Of a stretch of DNA of 64,000 nucleotides, positions 35,187 to 47,249 are shown in pieces. Position 1 is the stretch's first letter. Each line of letters starts with the position of its first letter. Position numbers and translations under genes: made by a program. The stretch comes from Perkinsus chesapeaki (Eukaryota > Perkinsozoa > Perkinsida > Perkinsidae), in NCBI GenBank assembly GCA_013115145.1, contig JAAPAO010000113.1:1-64000 (forward strand). Reading direction: 5' to 3'. Below the pieces are notes generated by a model. It had not been told where the DNA came from. It made no database searches and worked only from the letters and a program-made list of their open reading frames with translations.

Positions 35187-35640
35187 TTAAACTACCATAA
35201 AGCTTCCGACTGCGGCAGCAACTCCTCCTGCAGCCCCGCCGATATAACCTAAAATGGTAGTAGCTCTTCCACTGGTAGCAGCAGCGGTTCCGGTACTTTT
35301 CTGTTTTCCTTCATTCTTTAATGAGGCAAGATACTCCTGTTCATATTCATCGTCAGTATCCTTCTCCCAGCTTTTACCTACCAATATTCGATTCAGTTAT
35401 CCCAGTATAGCAACTGCCACCGCCAGCTGCAGCTGCTGGCCGGTCGCCTATCGAATTCGTATAGTCTATCGATTTACTATGTTCAACCAGCATTAAAGAG
35501 TAACATACCGGCCCCTTCTCAAGCCCCACTACTTCCTTTTCGCTTTGCCTTCTCTATCTGTGATACTATTTCCTCTTCTATCCGTTCATCATCCTTCCCT
35601 TGGTTAGCGTCCTCCTTTGATGACTCACTGGGCATTAAAC
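35187..35640 (-). CDS. Possible small tail-anchored protein, unknown
   Basis: An ATG at about 35638 starts a highly charged segment (SESSKEDANQGKDDERIEEE). A later exon after a TTGGTAG acceptor encodes WEKDTDDEYEQEYLASLK and ends in a Gly/Ala-rich hydrophobic C-terminus (ILGYIGGAAGGVAAAVG...VV, stop at 35187). The overall shape (charged helix plus C-terminal hydrophobic segment) suggests a tail-anchored protein. The junction is not resolved. Confidence 0.35.
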
Positions 35641-36314
35641 TGCAACTCTGCACTGGCCTTTACGAACATGTGACACCTCTAGCACCTCTATTCACCCATT
35701 TTAAAGTACACCGTCCAAGTAAAGAGGTTATCTCACTGAAGAGCCTTCGATACTACTGATGCTGGGAAAACTATAACGCTTGATCGAATTAAGTTACTAA
35801 TGCAGAAGTTGAACTCATCAGTCTGATAGGAAATATGTAACAAGGACATATAAGGTTGTTGTTTTCCCTACAGGAATATTTCATCATCATTCACAACTAT
35901 GGGTAAAATGCGAATTAGGTGTCATGATTCCGCTCTCGCCAGGAGAACTTGTTGCCAGTGGACATAAAGATACCACCGCGGTCGACTTTTCAGCGCCGCT
36001 GGGGTGGTTTAGTTTGGGAAATACTCAAACTCAATGACATTATATTACATCACATCCTTATTGTCATGATAAATATTTTATTTATTTTTTCAACAGGTAT
36101 ATAAATCTAAACAAGTGATAATAAATACAACAGGTGAAGAGAGCCTTCCAATTCATTATTCGTCATTATTAATAATTCCCACATTTACGCTGCAATAAGA
36201 TAAGGCTCGAATAGCGTCACCTTTTCCTCAAAACATGCTCCTAAGGCGACATTTTTTAAAAATACGTTACAGAAATCCACCCCTGTGGACCTTTGATACA
36301 TATCAATCTACAGT

Positions 36315-37599
36315 TCATACTATCACATTGTCGAAGCCCAATCCCCAGTTGGTGTCCCCTTCCTGAACCAGCCTGACCGCAACCCTCTTGCCGAATCCAT
36401 CGGCGGTCTCCTCCCCTAGGTACAGAACAGGCGGATTGCCTCCACAGACTTTGATATTATCGAGCCTTAATGGATTTATTTTAATAATACTCTCCGCCGT
36501 CGCCAGAGTGGCTTTGATGTCTTCTTGATGATGATGATAACCAACAAAGAAAATGCAGTTTTCTGCCGGATTCTTGATAGCAAAGACATTTTCGAGCTTA
36601 ACAAAGGACATGTCGGAAAGAGACTCAAACAGGATATTGAACATTGGATATCGAGTTATCAACTCTACTGTGAGTGTCACTCTCCCATTGCCCATAGCGT
36701 TACCAGTAGTAAGTACGATATTCTTCGGATGCCTGGAAGTGGCGGGGCCTTGGCCAACCAAATGAGGAGGAGTGTCTACTTTCATAGGGCCTTGGCCAAA
36801 CAAATGAGGAGGAGTGTCTACTTTCATAGGGCCTTGGCCAAACAAATGAGGAGGAGTGTCTACTTTCATAGGGCCTTGGCCAACCAAATGAGGAGGAGTG
36901 TANNNNNNNNNNNNNNNNNNNNNNNNNNNNNNNNNNNNNNNNNNNNNNNNNNNNNNNNNNNNNNNNNNNNNNNNNNNNNNNNNNNNNNNNNNNNNNNNNG
37001 TCTACTTTCATAGGGCCTTGGCCAACCAAATGAGGAGGAGTCTCTACTTTCATAGGGCCTTGGCCAACCAAATGAGGAGGAGTCTCTACTTTCATAGGGC
37101 CTTGGCCAACCAAATTAAAAGAAGGAGCATATACCCCTGGAGTGGGAGAGGGGTCGAGGGGAACCGCACAATCTAATCTTGTGAAGACACCGGCCTTTGT
37201 TTTCTCCACCCTGTAGTAGAGCACAACCTTGCTTTCTTTATAACATATGACAACCTTATTCTTTCTTCCAGTTGTTTTGCTCGCTTGTGGTTCCCCGGTA
37301 AGATAATAGCAACGACCGAAATTATTAAACTTGGATAACGTAAGCGAGGAAATCTCCTTCAAAATGCCGAGTTGCAACGCATTGTATGTGCCGTGGATGT
37401 CATAGAAGGCAACCAGGGAATGGGAATTACCAGGTCCTGCGGACAACCTTACTCTGGACATTTCAGGCCAGCAAGTCCTAGTGTTATCGTTTGCATATCC
37501 TTCGTAGGTACCCAGTGGAAGGTCTCCTTCCTTCAAGGAGATGCTGCCAACAGCTCCATAAAGCGAGAGGCTCGCCAATAAGATACTTCGTGTGAACAT
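36315..37599 (-). CDS. Secreted protein with 14-residue tandem repeats
   Basis: Unknown function. The start at 37599 gives a signal peptide (MFTRSILLASLSLYGAVGS). An N-terminal domain of about 140 residues follows (LPLGTYEGYANDN...CWPE...VVICYKESKVVLYYRV). Then come tandem copies of PPHLVGQGPMKVET and close variants (HLFGQ, MKVDT). After the array, a C-terminal domain contains NPAENCIFFVGYHHH and ends NWGLGFDNVIV. The reading frame differs on the two sides of the N run. Both sides encode the same repeat, so the shift comes from the arbitrary gap length and not from mutation. Likely a secreted or surface protein of this lineage. Confidence 0.82.
36740..37115 (-). repeat. 42-bp tandem array coding 14-aa repeats
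   Basis: Unit length is exactly 42 bp. At least seven units flank the gap, nearly identical, with changes confined to a few positions (V/F and D/E). Unlike-frame reading on the opposite side of the gap confirms the gap size is not real. Confidence 0.95.
36903..36999. other. Assembly gap (97 N) inside the 42-bp array
   Basis: 97 N bases. Since 97 is not a multiple of 3, it breaks the frame artificially. The number of hidden units is unknown. Confidence 0.98.
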
Positions 37600-38998
37600 T
37601 TATAGTGATAAATAACAATAAGCTAGCGAGGGTGTCCAATCAACCTATTGGGAATCTTATCCGGCAGTTTATTGATCCCCCCCCAGATAGGATCCTCTAC
37701 ACCGTTTCACACGTGGTAACAATTTATCAAAACCCTCAATGAACAATATCCTGGACCAGGTTTCATCACCATCTATGTGACTTGGTTAAGACCTATTTTC
37801 GCGCTGCAGAGGCCTTTGTGAAAGCCAGTTAATAAAACTTATTATGTTCCTATTAATTTCCGTTTTTGTGACACTCAACTTGGCCGCGCCTATAAATCAT
37901 CGTGCCGTCTCGCTCAGAGCAAGTTACTCTTCCTGGGAGAGTCTTCCACCACTGCAGGCATTCCAGTCCTTCCGGATATGCCAAGTTATTTGGAATTTCA
38001 TCTGGGCAAGATTTGACGTCTTCCCACTCCTATTTGGAAAATACCAACTTCAATTTTGACTAGTGAATAGAGGATACGATTCTCGTTTGGGAGAGTCCGA
38101 GATTCGACATGACTCATACTGATGATTCATATAGCAGATATGGCTCATCATCATTTCGAATAGTAGCCCATTTCATCCGGTAAAATCTCTCTCATCTCTC
38201 TGACCATTTCATAATTGTCTTTCCATCCAACCATTTGGTACGATGTCACACCAAAGCCGCTTCGCATTTTAGAAATCCAGGTTCATCCCAGCTAACGGTT
38301 CCCAGGAGGAAGAACTGCAGAAAAGCTTTCGAGAAGGGAAAGAACTTCACGCTATATATTCAGCAGAAGTATGCAGTATTTCAACAGGAAGGTTTTTCTA
38401 AATTACTATTGACAGGGTTCGAACCAGGGTCGCATTCATGGTAGCCGAGAAACATAACCGTCAGACAGATTCGACTCTCAAAAATAATCTTTATTCAACA
38501 GCGTTGCTATTTTGATCTACTGCGTGAAGCCTAGAGTCTCGTGTCTCGATATTGGATATTGAATCCTAATGTTTCATTCTTTCTCCTTCTTCAAGTTAGC
38601 TAATACCATCAACTGGCTGCGCTCAAGGTTGGACGAAATGAAAGGCAATTATTGAAACGTGCCAACTTGTCTCTGAACAGCCGTAGCGGACGAAATATGA
38701 ACGAAGTAATTTGCACTGGATCAACAAAAAATGATAAGAGGATCGCCCAGCAGCAATGGGCGGGATACAAAGGATCAAATTAGACCCTCCAAATCCGTGG
38801 ACAAAATCCTTGTGGAAAGGGTCACGTTCGAAGTGTTACTCAGAGAGCAATATGATATAGACTTGAGTTGTAGAGCGGCAGCAGAGAGCTTTCTTAATAC
38901 CTTTATAAACCTATTGTGCAGCAGCAGTCACTTGATAAGTCCAGTTTTACAGAATGGCTAGGCTAGTCATTTGGTATATTAAGTAGGCTTATTATTAA
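37600..38998. other. Intergenic, divergent promoters
   Basis: Lies between the divergently transcribed secreted-protein gene and the LMBRD2-like gene. It has a SINE-like element at 38411-38467. A short frame at 37844-38059 begins with a hydrophobic segment but has no support. Confidence 0.45.
38411..38467 (-). repeat. tRNA-derived SINE-like element (copy 3)
   Basis: The minus strand has GACGGTTATGTTTCTCGGC (box-A side) and CCCTGGTTCGAACCCTG (box B). The stretch between them resembles that of the element at 11189-11250. No functional tRNA fold. Confidence 0.45.
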
Positions 38999-41900
38999 AT
39001 GAATGCCGAACTCATATTTCCACTAATACTATTTTCAACCCTATCCATTTACGTATGTTATAATTTATACACATATGCTCGACACCAGACCCCCAAAAGT
39101 TCGTTCATTCTCTCATGTTGCGGTATGATACTATCGGTCCTCACATTGACCCTTGTGCCATATGACCTCAGCCGGACTGCCTCCCCCAACTCCAATGGCC
39201 TGGCAATATCGTGGCGAGTGACTTATTGGCTCTCCTTTGCTCTATCGTGGGTGGCATTTCCCACTATGACTCAATACGAAAAAGTTCACTCCATTAAACG
39301 GGCATTTCGTCGTAATATATACTGGCATATCTTGTACGCCATTATCGGTATTGTAGCTCTATTGTATCTTTGGTTCCATGGTGACCTCGGTCTCTCTGGT
39401 ATAGTTGGATTCATCTATGCTGCCTCGAATGCCTGGGGTTTGGTATTGGTAACATTTTTGATGGGTTATGGGTTGGTAGCTATTCCGCAATGGTTAGCAG
39501 TTCTTGCTAAGGACGAACGCTTAATACAAGCATTATATGCTCAAGCGGTACAAGGAAATGATGTAATAATGGAACGGAGATTTGGGGAAAATACGGTATG
39601 AAATTGGATTAGAAACCTTAATAGTGAGCTTAGTGCCTCACGTATTAATTATTTTTCGAAGCATCAATAATTTTCCTTGGAGATCCAAAGTTGAAGACAA
39701 AAAGATGATTTTCTTCATCTATTCAAGGTTGCCCTGCTGCGGGCCAAACCTGATTTGAGTTCTTCACTACTAGATGATATTCTCGCGATTTATAAGGAAT
39801 CTGCAGATGGTTATCGCCTTATGTGTGTTTGCTTAACAGGCCCGATTGAAGAGCAAATACGAGCTCACGGATACTTTTAATGCCTGCAAGAACATACCGT
39901 TATCGTCCATGGACGTGTCAGCAAGGGAAAAGGTGATACCTCGGGAAGTTGAGGGAAAGCCGGTATGAAATTCCCTGTAGACTAGTTCGTTGCTTGGAGG
40001 CTTTAGACATCGATGCTTCGAAAATGGTACAGGAATTTATCATCTGAAAAATCACTGTTGAGTGTTTGGAGTGCGCCTAGTCGAAAGCTATTGGTAGAGT
40101 AGTAGTACTGTGACTATCATCAGATGCGTGAAAGCGCGGAGTTCTTGGGAGTGTATTGGAATAGCCGTCGTAGTGACGATGATTCGTTCCACAGCATATC
40201 CAATGGAGACGAGGATCCTGTTGAAAAGGAAGAATCTGGTAATAGAGGAATGGGGGCTTTAAGATACTTCTAGGCGTGGGCCTTATAGGATTCATCGCTC
40301 ATGGTATAATGAGCGCATTTTGATTGATACGTATGAGACTGGTAAAGTGTTCACATTGTGATATGCCTGTGTTTTGCCTGGCTGAAGCTCAGAGCAGCTT
40401 TTGGAATTCATTGTTGAGTTACACTGTGTAGAGTCTACAGCTCAACAACAATCAGTTCCAAAAGCTGCTCTGATATACTGCTAGTTTGATATAATATATA
40501 GTATTAATGACGTATTATTCTTCGACACATACCATACTGACCTATAGAGGGATATACAATCTGGTATTAGAAGTGAGGCCTTCTACTGGAGGATACAGCG
40601 TTATCGTATATAATAATAGTAGATAATTATAGTAGTATTGAATCAATACGATCAATGACTTATTACTATCAGTAGTAATAAATCACTAATTATAAGAAAG
40701 TAGTTATAAGTCTTATATAAGTTATAAGAACTTATTATACCAAGTTTTATATAATCCCACCGCTTTCTAGTTTGGAGATCTCATCGCCTTGTAGGGTCTC
40801 CCCAAGGGGAAGCGTTAATTCCTGATAATAGTAGCCAACTATCGAGAGAATCAATAGAAGTATCGATGACCAAGTTGGAGGAGTCATTGGCTGAAGCACG
40901 GAGGGAAAATCATAGGTAGAGTGACAGGTGGGAAAGTTTATGAAGAGTACTTTGGAGGAAACTTAATAAAATTGGTTCTCAGTGGATTTCATTTGAAGTG
41001 GGAGTTTCCGATATCCCACAATGATACATGTTTTCAAAAAGGATTTTGAAATGTAATAGATTTCCCACTTTCCCACTTCTGCGTTGTTTGGAGAGGAGGC
41101 GACATTATTTCCCAATTCGGAAGGTTATTCGTATAATCATTATTTAAAGTGCTAAATTGTAGCCATAATGGGTACATTCAAGGAACACTACTCAATGGGA
41201 GGCTTGTACGTAATGGGAGACATTTGTCGGAAATCCAGTACGTTTCGAGGTTGTAGAAGTAAGTTCAACTTTGGAGCATCTTTTTGCATGCCCTTCTACT
41301 TCATTTTTCCTCATAACAGCTGACTTACACTTAGATGGTCGGATTTGGTCGATAAAGCTGTGAAGGTTGAAGATAGGATGTCTCGGCGAAGTGAAATGCC
41401 GGATAGGCAGGGTAGATGGGAAACCGTGAAGAGATATTTGGTACTAGGAGTCTCGGGAAGGCCCGGCTTGTTGCATATTATAGCTCGAGCAAGATCACTA
41501 GCTTCTCCGTGAATAGTCCTTATTGGCAACTTACCGGTGTATGATTGATGTCTGTAATCCTGTTGCTATATAATCTCTGTCTGTATCCAGAGTTGGTACT
41601 ATTTCTGTACAGTTTTCTAACCTCAACCATATGATGCTTGTTCTAAATGCGTATAGAAAGTAGTGAATATCACTACGCTCACGGAGCTTGTTTCACCATG
41701 CACGGCATGACCTAGCTGTGCAGAATACAGAAAGCAATTATTCCAGTCATTATCGACTTATTGTTAAGAATGTTGAGGTGCTCTTCATCGTTATCGTTTA
41801 GTGATGATATAATGTGTAGTACCAGTTTTATAGTGGAGAGAGCCGTGTAGCCTCCTGCCTGTATGTTAAATGTTTACAGTAACTATTGATAGTGGAAATG

Positions 41901-44900
41901 TTGTTGTAACGTGTGTGAATGGTATCATAGTTATTTGATGACCAGTGATAGTCTTAGGAATTCGGGGATCGGGTGACGTCAATATTGCGCATGCGTGCGT
42001 GACAGATAAATTGAACGAATTCCTTGCCATTAAATTCATAAATTTAGTCTCATCTCGGACTTGTATTAATTTCATGATATTATTGCATATAACTGATGGC
42101 TATCAGACTCGGGGCACAGTATAAAATTAATCTTAACCCGAAATACCCGTTTTTTAGCAGGGTATAATATTTTCATGTATGTATGATATGGTATTTTAGT
42201 TTACTGTCTATGATACAGTAACGTTTACACTCGTCCGAGGTGTATCGGGAATATGTGCCTTTTTGAGTGGAATCATTATAATTGGACAGGTAAAAAGGGA
42301 TGCATATTACTAGTAGTGTCCACGGTTCTAGACTTACCTTAAATACTCATTTTGGTGTTATTGCTCGTAAGTAGTATATCTAAAGATATAGATGTAGATA
42401 AGATATTTATGTATTATCGTACGTTTCTATGATATTATAATGTCTAATATATTTTACTCATGATGTAGAATCCATTTAGGCTGTCAGATGGCGGATAACC
42501 ACCGTCGCCTTGAAAAGTGCGTTTTGCGTCCTTATTCGCATTTAGGCTTTCTTGCTGCTTGTCTTTGATATCGATAAGAACGATCACCAGCTGGTTCTCG
42601 ATGGAAATGCTGACGGAACTTGTCGATAATCTTCTGTTTGCGCCAATTCAAGCTTCATTTTCAGGCTACTCAGTTTTGGTCCTGGAGGTGGCTCAGTCTA
42701 TTAGGAGTTGGTTACGACCGGATTGCTTGGGTGCTAGGGATTGCTGAAAGTAGGTCATCAACCACATGGATGACTAAGTCGGTAGGCAATGCAAATTTCC
42801 AGCTTTTTTGTGTGGGGAAATCTTACAATACCCATGCTTGTGGAGCATGATGATTTTCTGAACATTGTCTCGTTGGCACAGAATTATGAGTGCATCCAGT
42901 GAACTTCGTTAACTGGGCTGGGTGGTTTGAAGGGGGCTTCCACAGGTCATGGGTGGATAATTGGACTTAATTCTCCACTTTTAACTTCTTTATGTTCATA
43001 GATTTTGAAAATCCAAGAGCATAAGAAATGGGAAGAAGTGAAACTGATTTTTCTCTTCCTTTCAGGCGAAGGTCTCTCTCCATTGAAAGCCACGACGATC
43101 CTTCAGTTGGCAGCTGGCGCACCGTTCCTTTATGTGGTCGGTTGTTCTTATTGGTCACTTTTTAAAATAAAAGTTAGTGGAGCTTATGGGCTATATACTC
43201 ATCACCATACTGACACGTAAGTTCGCGTAGGGAGCGGTATCCACGGAACACTACCATTGGAAATATCTTACCATAGTGACTGGCACATTTCAGCGGATCT
43301 ACCGAATCCGAAGTCCGTTCTCATCTAGGATGCGTCCGCTTCTTGAGTGAGTGTCAGTTTCGAGCCTAACACGGCTATGGAATAATTTCTGCTGGGTGGT
43401 GGCCTATTTAAGACATCAGTCACCGAAATGAATTCCGAATATTCGAATATCGATCCTCGGATTTGGTGAGTTCGATTGGGTCGATTGGCTTCAACAGCGG
43501 CTCATAATATGAAGTAGATTTAATCATAACATTATAATGTAGTACGCTATATCGTTCCCATACAACTAAGCAACGAACCATGTGCAACACGGGCTCACAA
43601 TGGGGGGAGCCTCCCAGTCGAAGTGGGTTTCGTCGTTTGGTAAGAAGCAGCTGCTTGCCTACGATAGTCACTTCCGCCGTATGAAAAAGCTAAACGCTGA
43701 GGATAATCTTTTCAGGAGAGGCGGATTGCTCGTCAAGAGCCTCTTGACAAGAGGGGCTCATTAATATTGAGCCAATATTCTCTCTCCACTTCGTGGTGTG
43801 CCTCGATACCAGACACAGCGAGAATACTTGTATGGACCAGAGCACTTCGGGGAGCCAGAACAGTCGTGCGAGCTCAAGGCAAGCACGCGCAGTATTCTCC
43901 GTGCGCTTCGCACTCGGTGGTCAATGACTGCGCAGCTGCGCGGGAGCATGCAACGCATATTTTTGCGAATATGAGTGGCCTGTACCAGTGAAGCAACCTC
44001 ACCTCCGACGGTGAGATGCACGCTACCGCAGTTAGGCCTGTCAGGCCCACCAGTCGGCACATGACCGTCGAAGGGGCTCGCAGCGAGCCTTTTACATGGG
44101 GCATTCGATGGAATGCAAGCCCAAATAGCTCGTTGTGAATCGAGTCCTGGTACCGTGCATCCTCTATCTCCAATCGCAGTGCGACTTAATAACTTCCGGA
44201 GAGTACTCGATGTGCTTGTGCACCTAATTGGTCCAGACGTTAAGTCTTGTGTATTCGATATGAAGGGAACCCCAGTCGAGGAAGTGTGGCCTTCTCCATT
44301 TTGGCTGCCAACTATCTCAAGTTGGCAGCTCTTAAGCTGCGGACGTGAATAGATGATGCAATCAGGAGATAGTGTTTTTCACGTGGTGCTCTCCCGCATC
44401 CTTGTGAAAAGCTCCTGTGAACCTGAGAACTACTTACCTAAACCTGAAACTCGTCACTAAGTTTCCGCGCTTCGTTCTGAGTTTCACACTCGAGTTGATA
44501 TATGAGTATTATAGTTGTCGTGATCATCGTATCATAGTTTATGATGATGATTGGTGTGGGGTGTACAATCTAGTGAAGTGAAAATTCACAGTTGTTAAGG
44601 GAGGACTGCATAGCAAATATACATTTTCATAGATGATTTTTAGCACGGCATATTGGTATAATTCATAAGTAGAAATTATAAATATATATAATTTTCTCAT
44701 TTATTATTGATAATATTGCTTTTGGATTCACCTTCATTATTTATCCATGTTACATGAACGGTGCATCTTTCCTCAGAATATCTCTACTATGGTGTTCATC
44801 AATGGTGGCACGTTTAAGCTTTCCGCTAGCTTATAACTATCTAAGGCTATTACGGATACCTGATACCGATACGACATATGGTAAGAGGGTCTTGTGATGG

Positions 44901-45198
44901 CTTGCCACACATTAACCGATCCCCGGATCATTGATCGATGGTGGGAAAAGAAAATTTTAAGATTTTTCCAGAAAATTGTGGGATATTTTTACGCTGCATT
45001 GAGGAGGGGATCTTATTAAAAGAAGCGATGAGGTAATTTTGGAGGTCCACCAAGGAAGCCAGACAGATATATTAAAGTTCTTGGTTCAATCGACTATGTG
45101 ACATAATTTCGTGTTCAGGTCGCTTGTTCGGTCGGCCGATCTCCGCAGCTCCCATAATTGGTGATGGTTTTGTTACATACTTTCCTCTGCTTGTCCTG
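38999..45198 (+). CDS. LMBRD2-like multi-pass membrane protein
   Basis: LMBR1-domain protein of the LMBRD2 type (multi-pass; animal members are linked to GPCR signalling and ciliogenesis). Exon 1 (38999-39595) has an N-out helix, then LVPYDLSRTA, YWLSFALSWVAFPTMTQY, KRAFRRNIYWH and SNAWGLVLVTFLMGYGLV, all in the family order. Next exons: about 39728 to 39808, 39840-39962 (KSKYELTDTFNAC...), a coiled-coil exon near 40850-40900 (MTKLEESLAEARRENHR), one near 41335-41415 (WSDLVDKAVKVEDRM), 43066-43216 (PFLYVVGCSYWSLFKIKV...YTHHHTDT, matching the family's 'HHQTD'), and 45119-45198 (APIIGDGFVTYFPLLVL). Some exons, including the rest of the transmembrane core, are missing from my model, and the 3' end is not found. 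Introns are far longer than in neighbouring genes. Confidence 0.82.
40390..40472. repeat. Long inverted repeat (hairpin / MITE-like)
   Basis: The left arm starts CAGAGCAGCTTTTGGAA and ends ATTGTTGAG. The right arm (40439-40472) is its reverse complement with a few changes. The loop is about 20 bases. It lies in an LMBRD2 intron. It could be a small inverted-repeat element or a structured intron RNA. Confidence 0.85.
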
Positions 45199-47249
45199 GT
45201 AAGTATCGGAGCATTGCAGAATATTTGCGGAAGTAGGCAGAAGTATGGGAATTGCGATCGTATTTCTCCTCTGATACACTCGTCAAGTGCTTCCTAAGTG
45301 GGCCTCCTATTTCGCATTTTAAAATATGTAACGAAGTTAAGATTGAAGTATCGAACTCGTGGTAGACGGTGATAGCGTATGTTGCCAGTCGACAGTCTAG
45401 GCTGGAATAACAACGTGTATGGGTGAATTATTGCCATTAATCTATAGCTGTTTCAGCTTTACTACAATTCGAACCAAACTGCTATGCAAATTCGCTTGAA
45501 TTTGATTTTGTACGCAACTTCGCGAAACTCGAAAGACGTCCCAATCCCAAGTAGAGGTTCGATGTAAGATGGGATTGTCGTCGTGTCAGGTGTTGGCGGT
45601 GCTTCAACTGACTAATATGTATCAGAAGGTCATTACTTGGCTGGGCCTGCAAGATGTGTTGGAATTCGAGGACAGTGGGATGAAGCATGATGAAGCGGTT
45701 GTGGATGAGGTATCTTTGGCAATAGTCATTCGAAAGTGTGGATCGATTTGCTTTTTCGGGTATCATAGAAATGTAGAACTTGCGTCCGAAGCGGGACGCC
45801 GAGTGATATCGGGTCGGCCGCTATAGAGAGTGGTGTCTCAAAAAGATACCGGCAGTATTACGTGTACTGTACAATTTGTACGCTAGAGTTGGGCAGGATT
45901 CATACTGTACAAACATAAAGCGTGAACAATTCTATGCCTAAATTCAGACCTTAGTTCATCGACTTTCGCGTGACTATCAACGTTCATTAGGATTTAATTT
46001 ATTCGTGAAATTGAAGATACTAGTCTCGCATTGCAAAGAATCGTGATACACGTAACGAGGGCAACCCAGGAGCTACCTGGTGGGGTCTTGAGGATCTAAA
46101 AGGACGATGCCTATTAGGCATGGAATCGTTCTTTTAGAGGCTTTTTAGTAAAAACCGTAAAAACTTTTCACGGGGTTCATAGCACGTAAGTCAGAAGTTC
46201 TAGGCATTGCGTTAAGAGTGCACCACTCATAAGTTAAGTCCAAGTGCACACCCGAATGGGGGCCGGATGAAGCCCTGATGCCCAAGCTCTCATCGACCGG
46301 TTTCTGGTATGTTTATCGAAAGCAAAGCTTGTCTGCTTATTTAGGGGCAAAGACTTATCAAACTGGAACGGTTAAAACGAGATATTCCGCCAGTTGACCT
46401 TTATGGAAATATCGAAGAAGATGATCTCAGGTGGTTATTCAAGCCAAAGCGTGTTTAACTTAGGTTTGTTTCGGGTTTTGGTAGTTCTACGTCGGCCTGT
46501 TAGGTATCTACGTGCAATGCCATGATATGTATTTAGTCTCTTATTGACACAAGTTTTTGGTTTACCAAATCTGCTAAAAGCTCCTCGTCTTTCGTGATGA
46601 ATTTTTTTCCAAATGAGTAAAGTAAAATTGGTGCATCCCTTATCATCCTTTCTACTTTGGAAGTATATGCTTTCTCCAGCACAAATCTCGATGACTGAGT
46701 CGATCTGCTGAGGATTGCTATTCCTTATTATTTCTTCCTCACCATACATCTCGTTGTCATTCGTTCATTTAGCATTGTGGTTTATATAACATGCAGGATA
46801 ATAAGGGCATAGATCCCTCTATTTGTTGCCTATTACTGTATTGGCCATTCCTGTATAGTATGTACACTAGTATCATATGCCAATGAAGATGCACCCGTTG
46901 TTGCCCACTATAACACATTTCTACTGCTTGCAGGTTACAGCTGTCACAATCGTTATTGAAGGAGGGCACGGATAGTAGAACGTGAAAGAGAGAAGAGTTC
47001 GTTGAATTTGCTTGCTACTGTCTACTCGTCTTTTTTGTGGTGTTTACTTTCTGGAAGCTTTGCCTGTCGGTTGCTCAAGGGTATTATTAAAGATATAATA
47101 AGCTTCTCGAATTCATCGCCGCCGTGAGCAACTTTCTTTCACTATGAAGGAATCCTCAAAGTGTAATGCTTCACACAGTGCCAGTAGGTTGAAGAGCCGG
47201 GTTTCGGGTTCGCCATATTTCCGGGTTTGTGTAGTCGTTTCTTATTATA
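45199..47249. other. 3' part of LMBRD2 region and intergenic
   Basis: A possible exon begins after TGTTTCAG at about 45458 and ends at a GTAGAG donor near 45553, but its phase does not join directly to the exon ending at 45198. An imperfect hairpin is at 46096-46137. I see no other gene. Confidence 0.4.
46096..46137. repeat. Imperfect hairpin
   Basis: The left arm CTAAAAGGACGATGCC pairs with GGCATGGAATCGTTCTTTTAG, with a five-base bulge and one mismatch. The loop is five bases. Not followed by a clear T run, so I do not call it a terminator. Confidence 0.6.

Larger units (their letters stand above)
32865..36314. other. Low-complexity, AT-rich region; genes not resolved
   Basis: Trinucleotide-like stretches (GCT/GAG/TAT runs), Ala/Gly-rich translations and many short frames. 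Two candidate small genes are listed separately (34253-34860 plus, 35187-35640 minus). Nothing is recognisable at 33430-34200 or 35650-36300. Confidence 0.4.

Noticed and set aside
36525-37176. Plus-strand frames across the 42-bp array
   Set aside because: Same effect: a repeat length divisible by three keeps shadow frames open. The minus-strand frame has the signal peptide and folded flanks.
43761-44352. GC-richer overlapping frames on both strands, possibly a gene or transposon piece
   Set aside because: Frames are interrupted by stops and I recognise no motif or splice chain. They fall inside a large LMBRD2 intron, so I left them unannotated.
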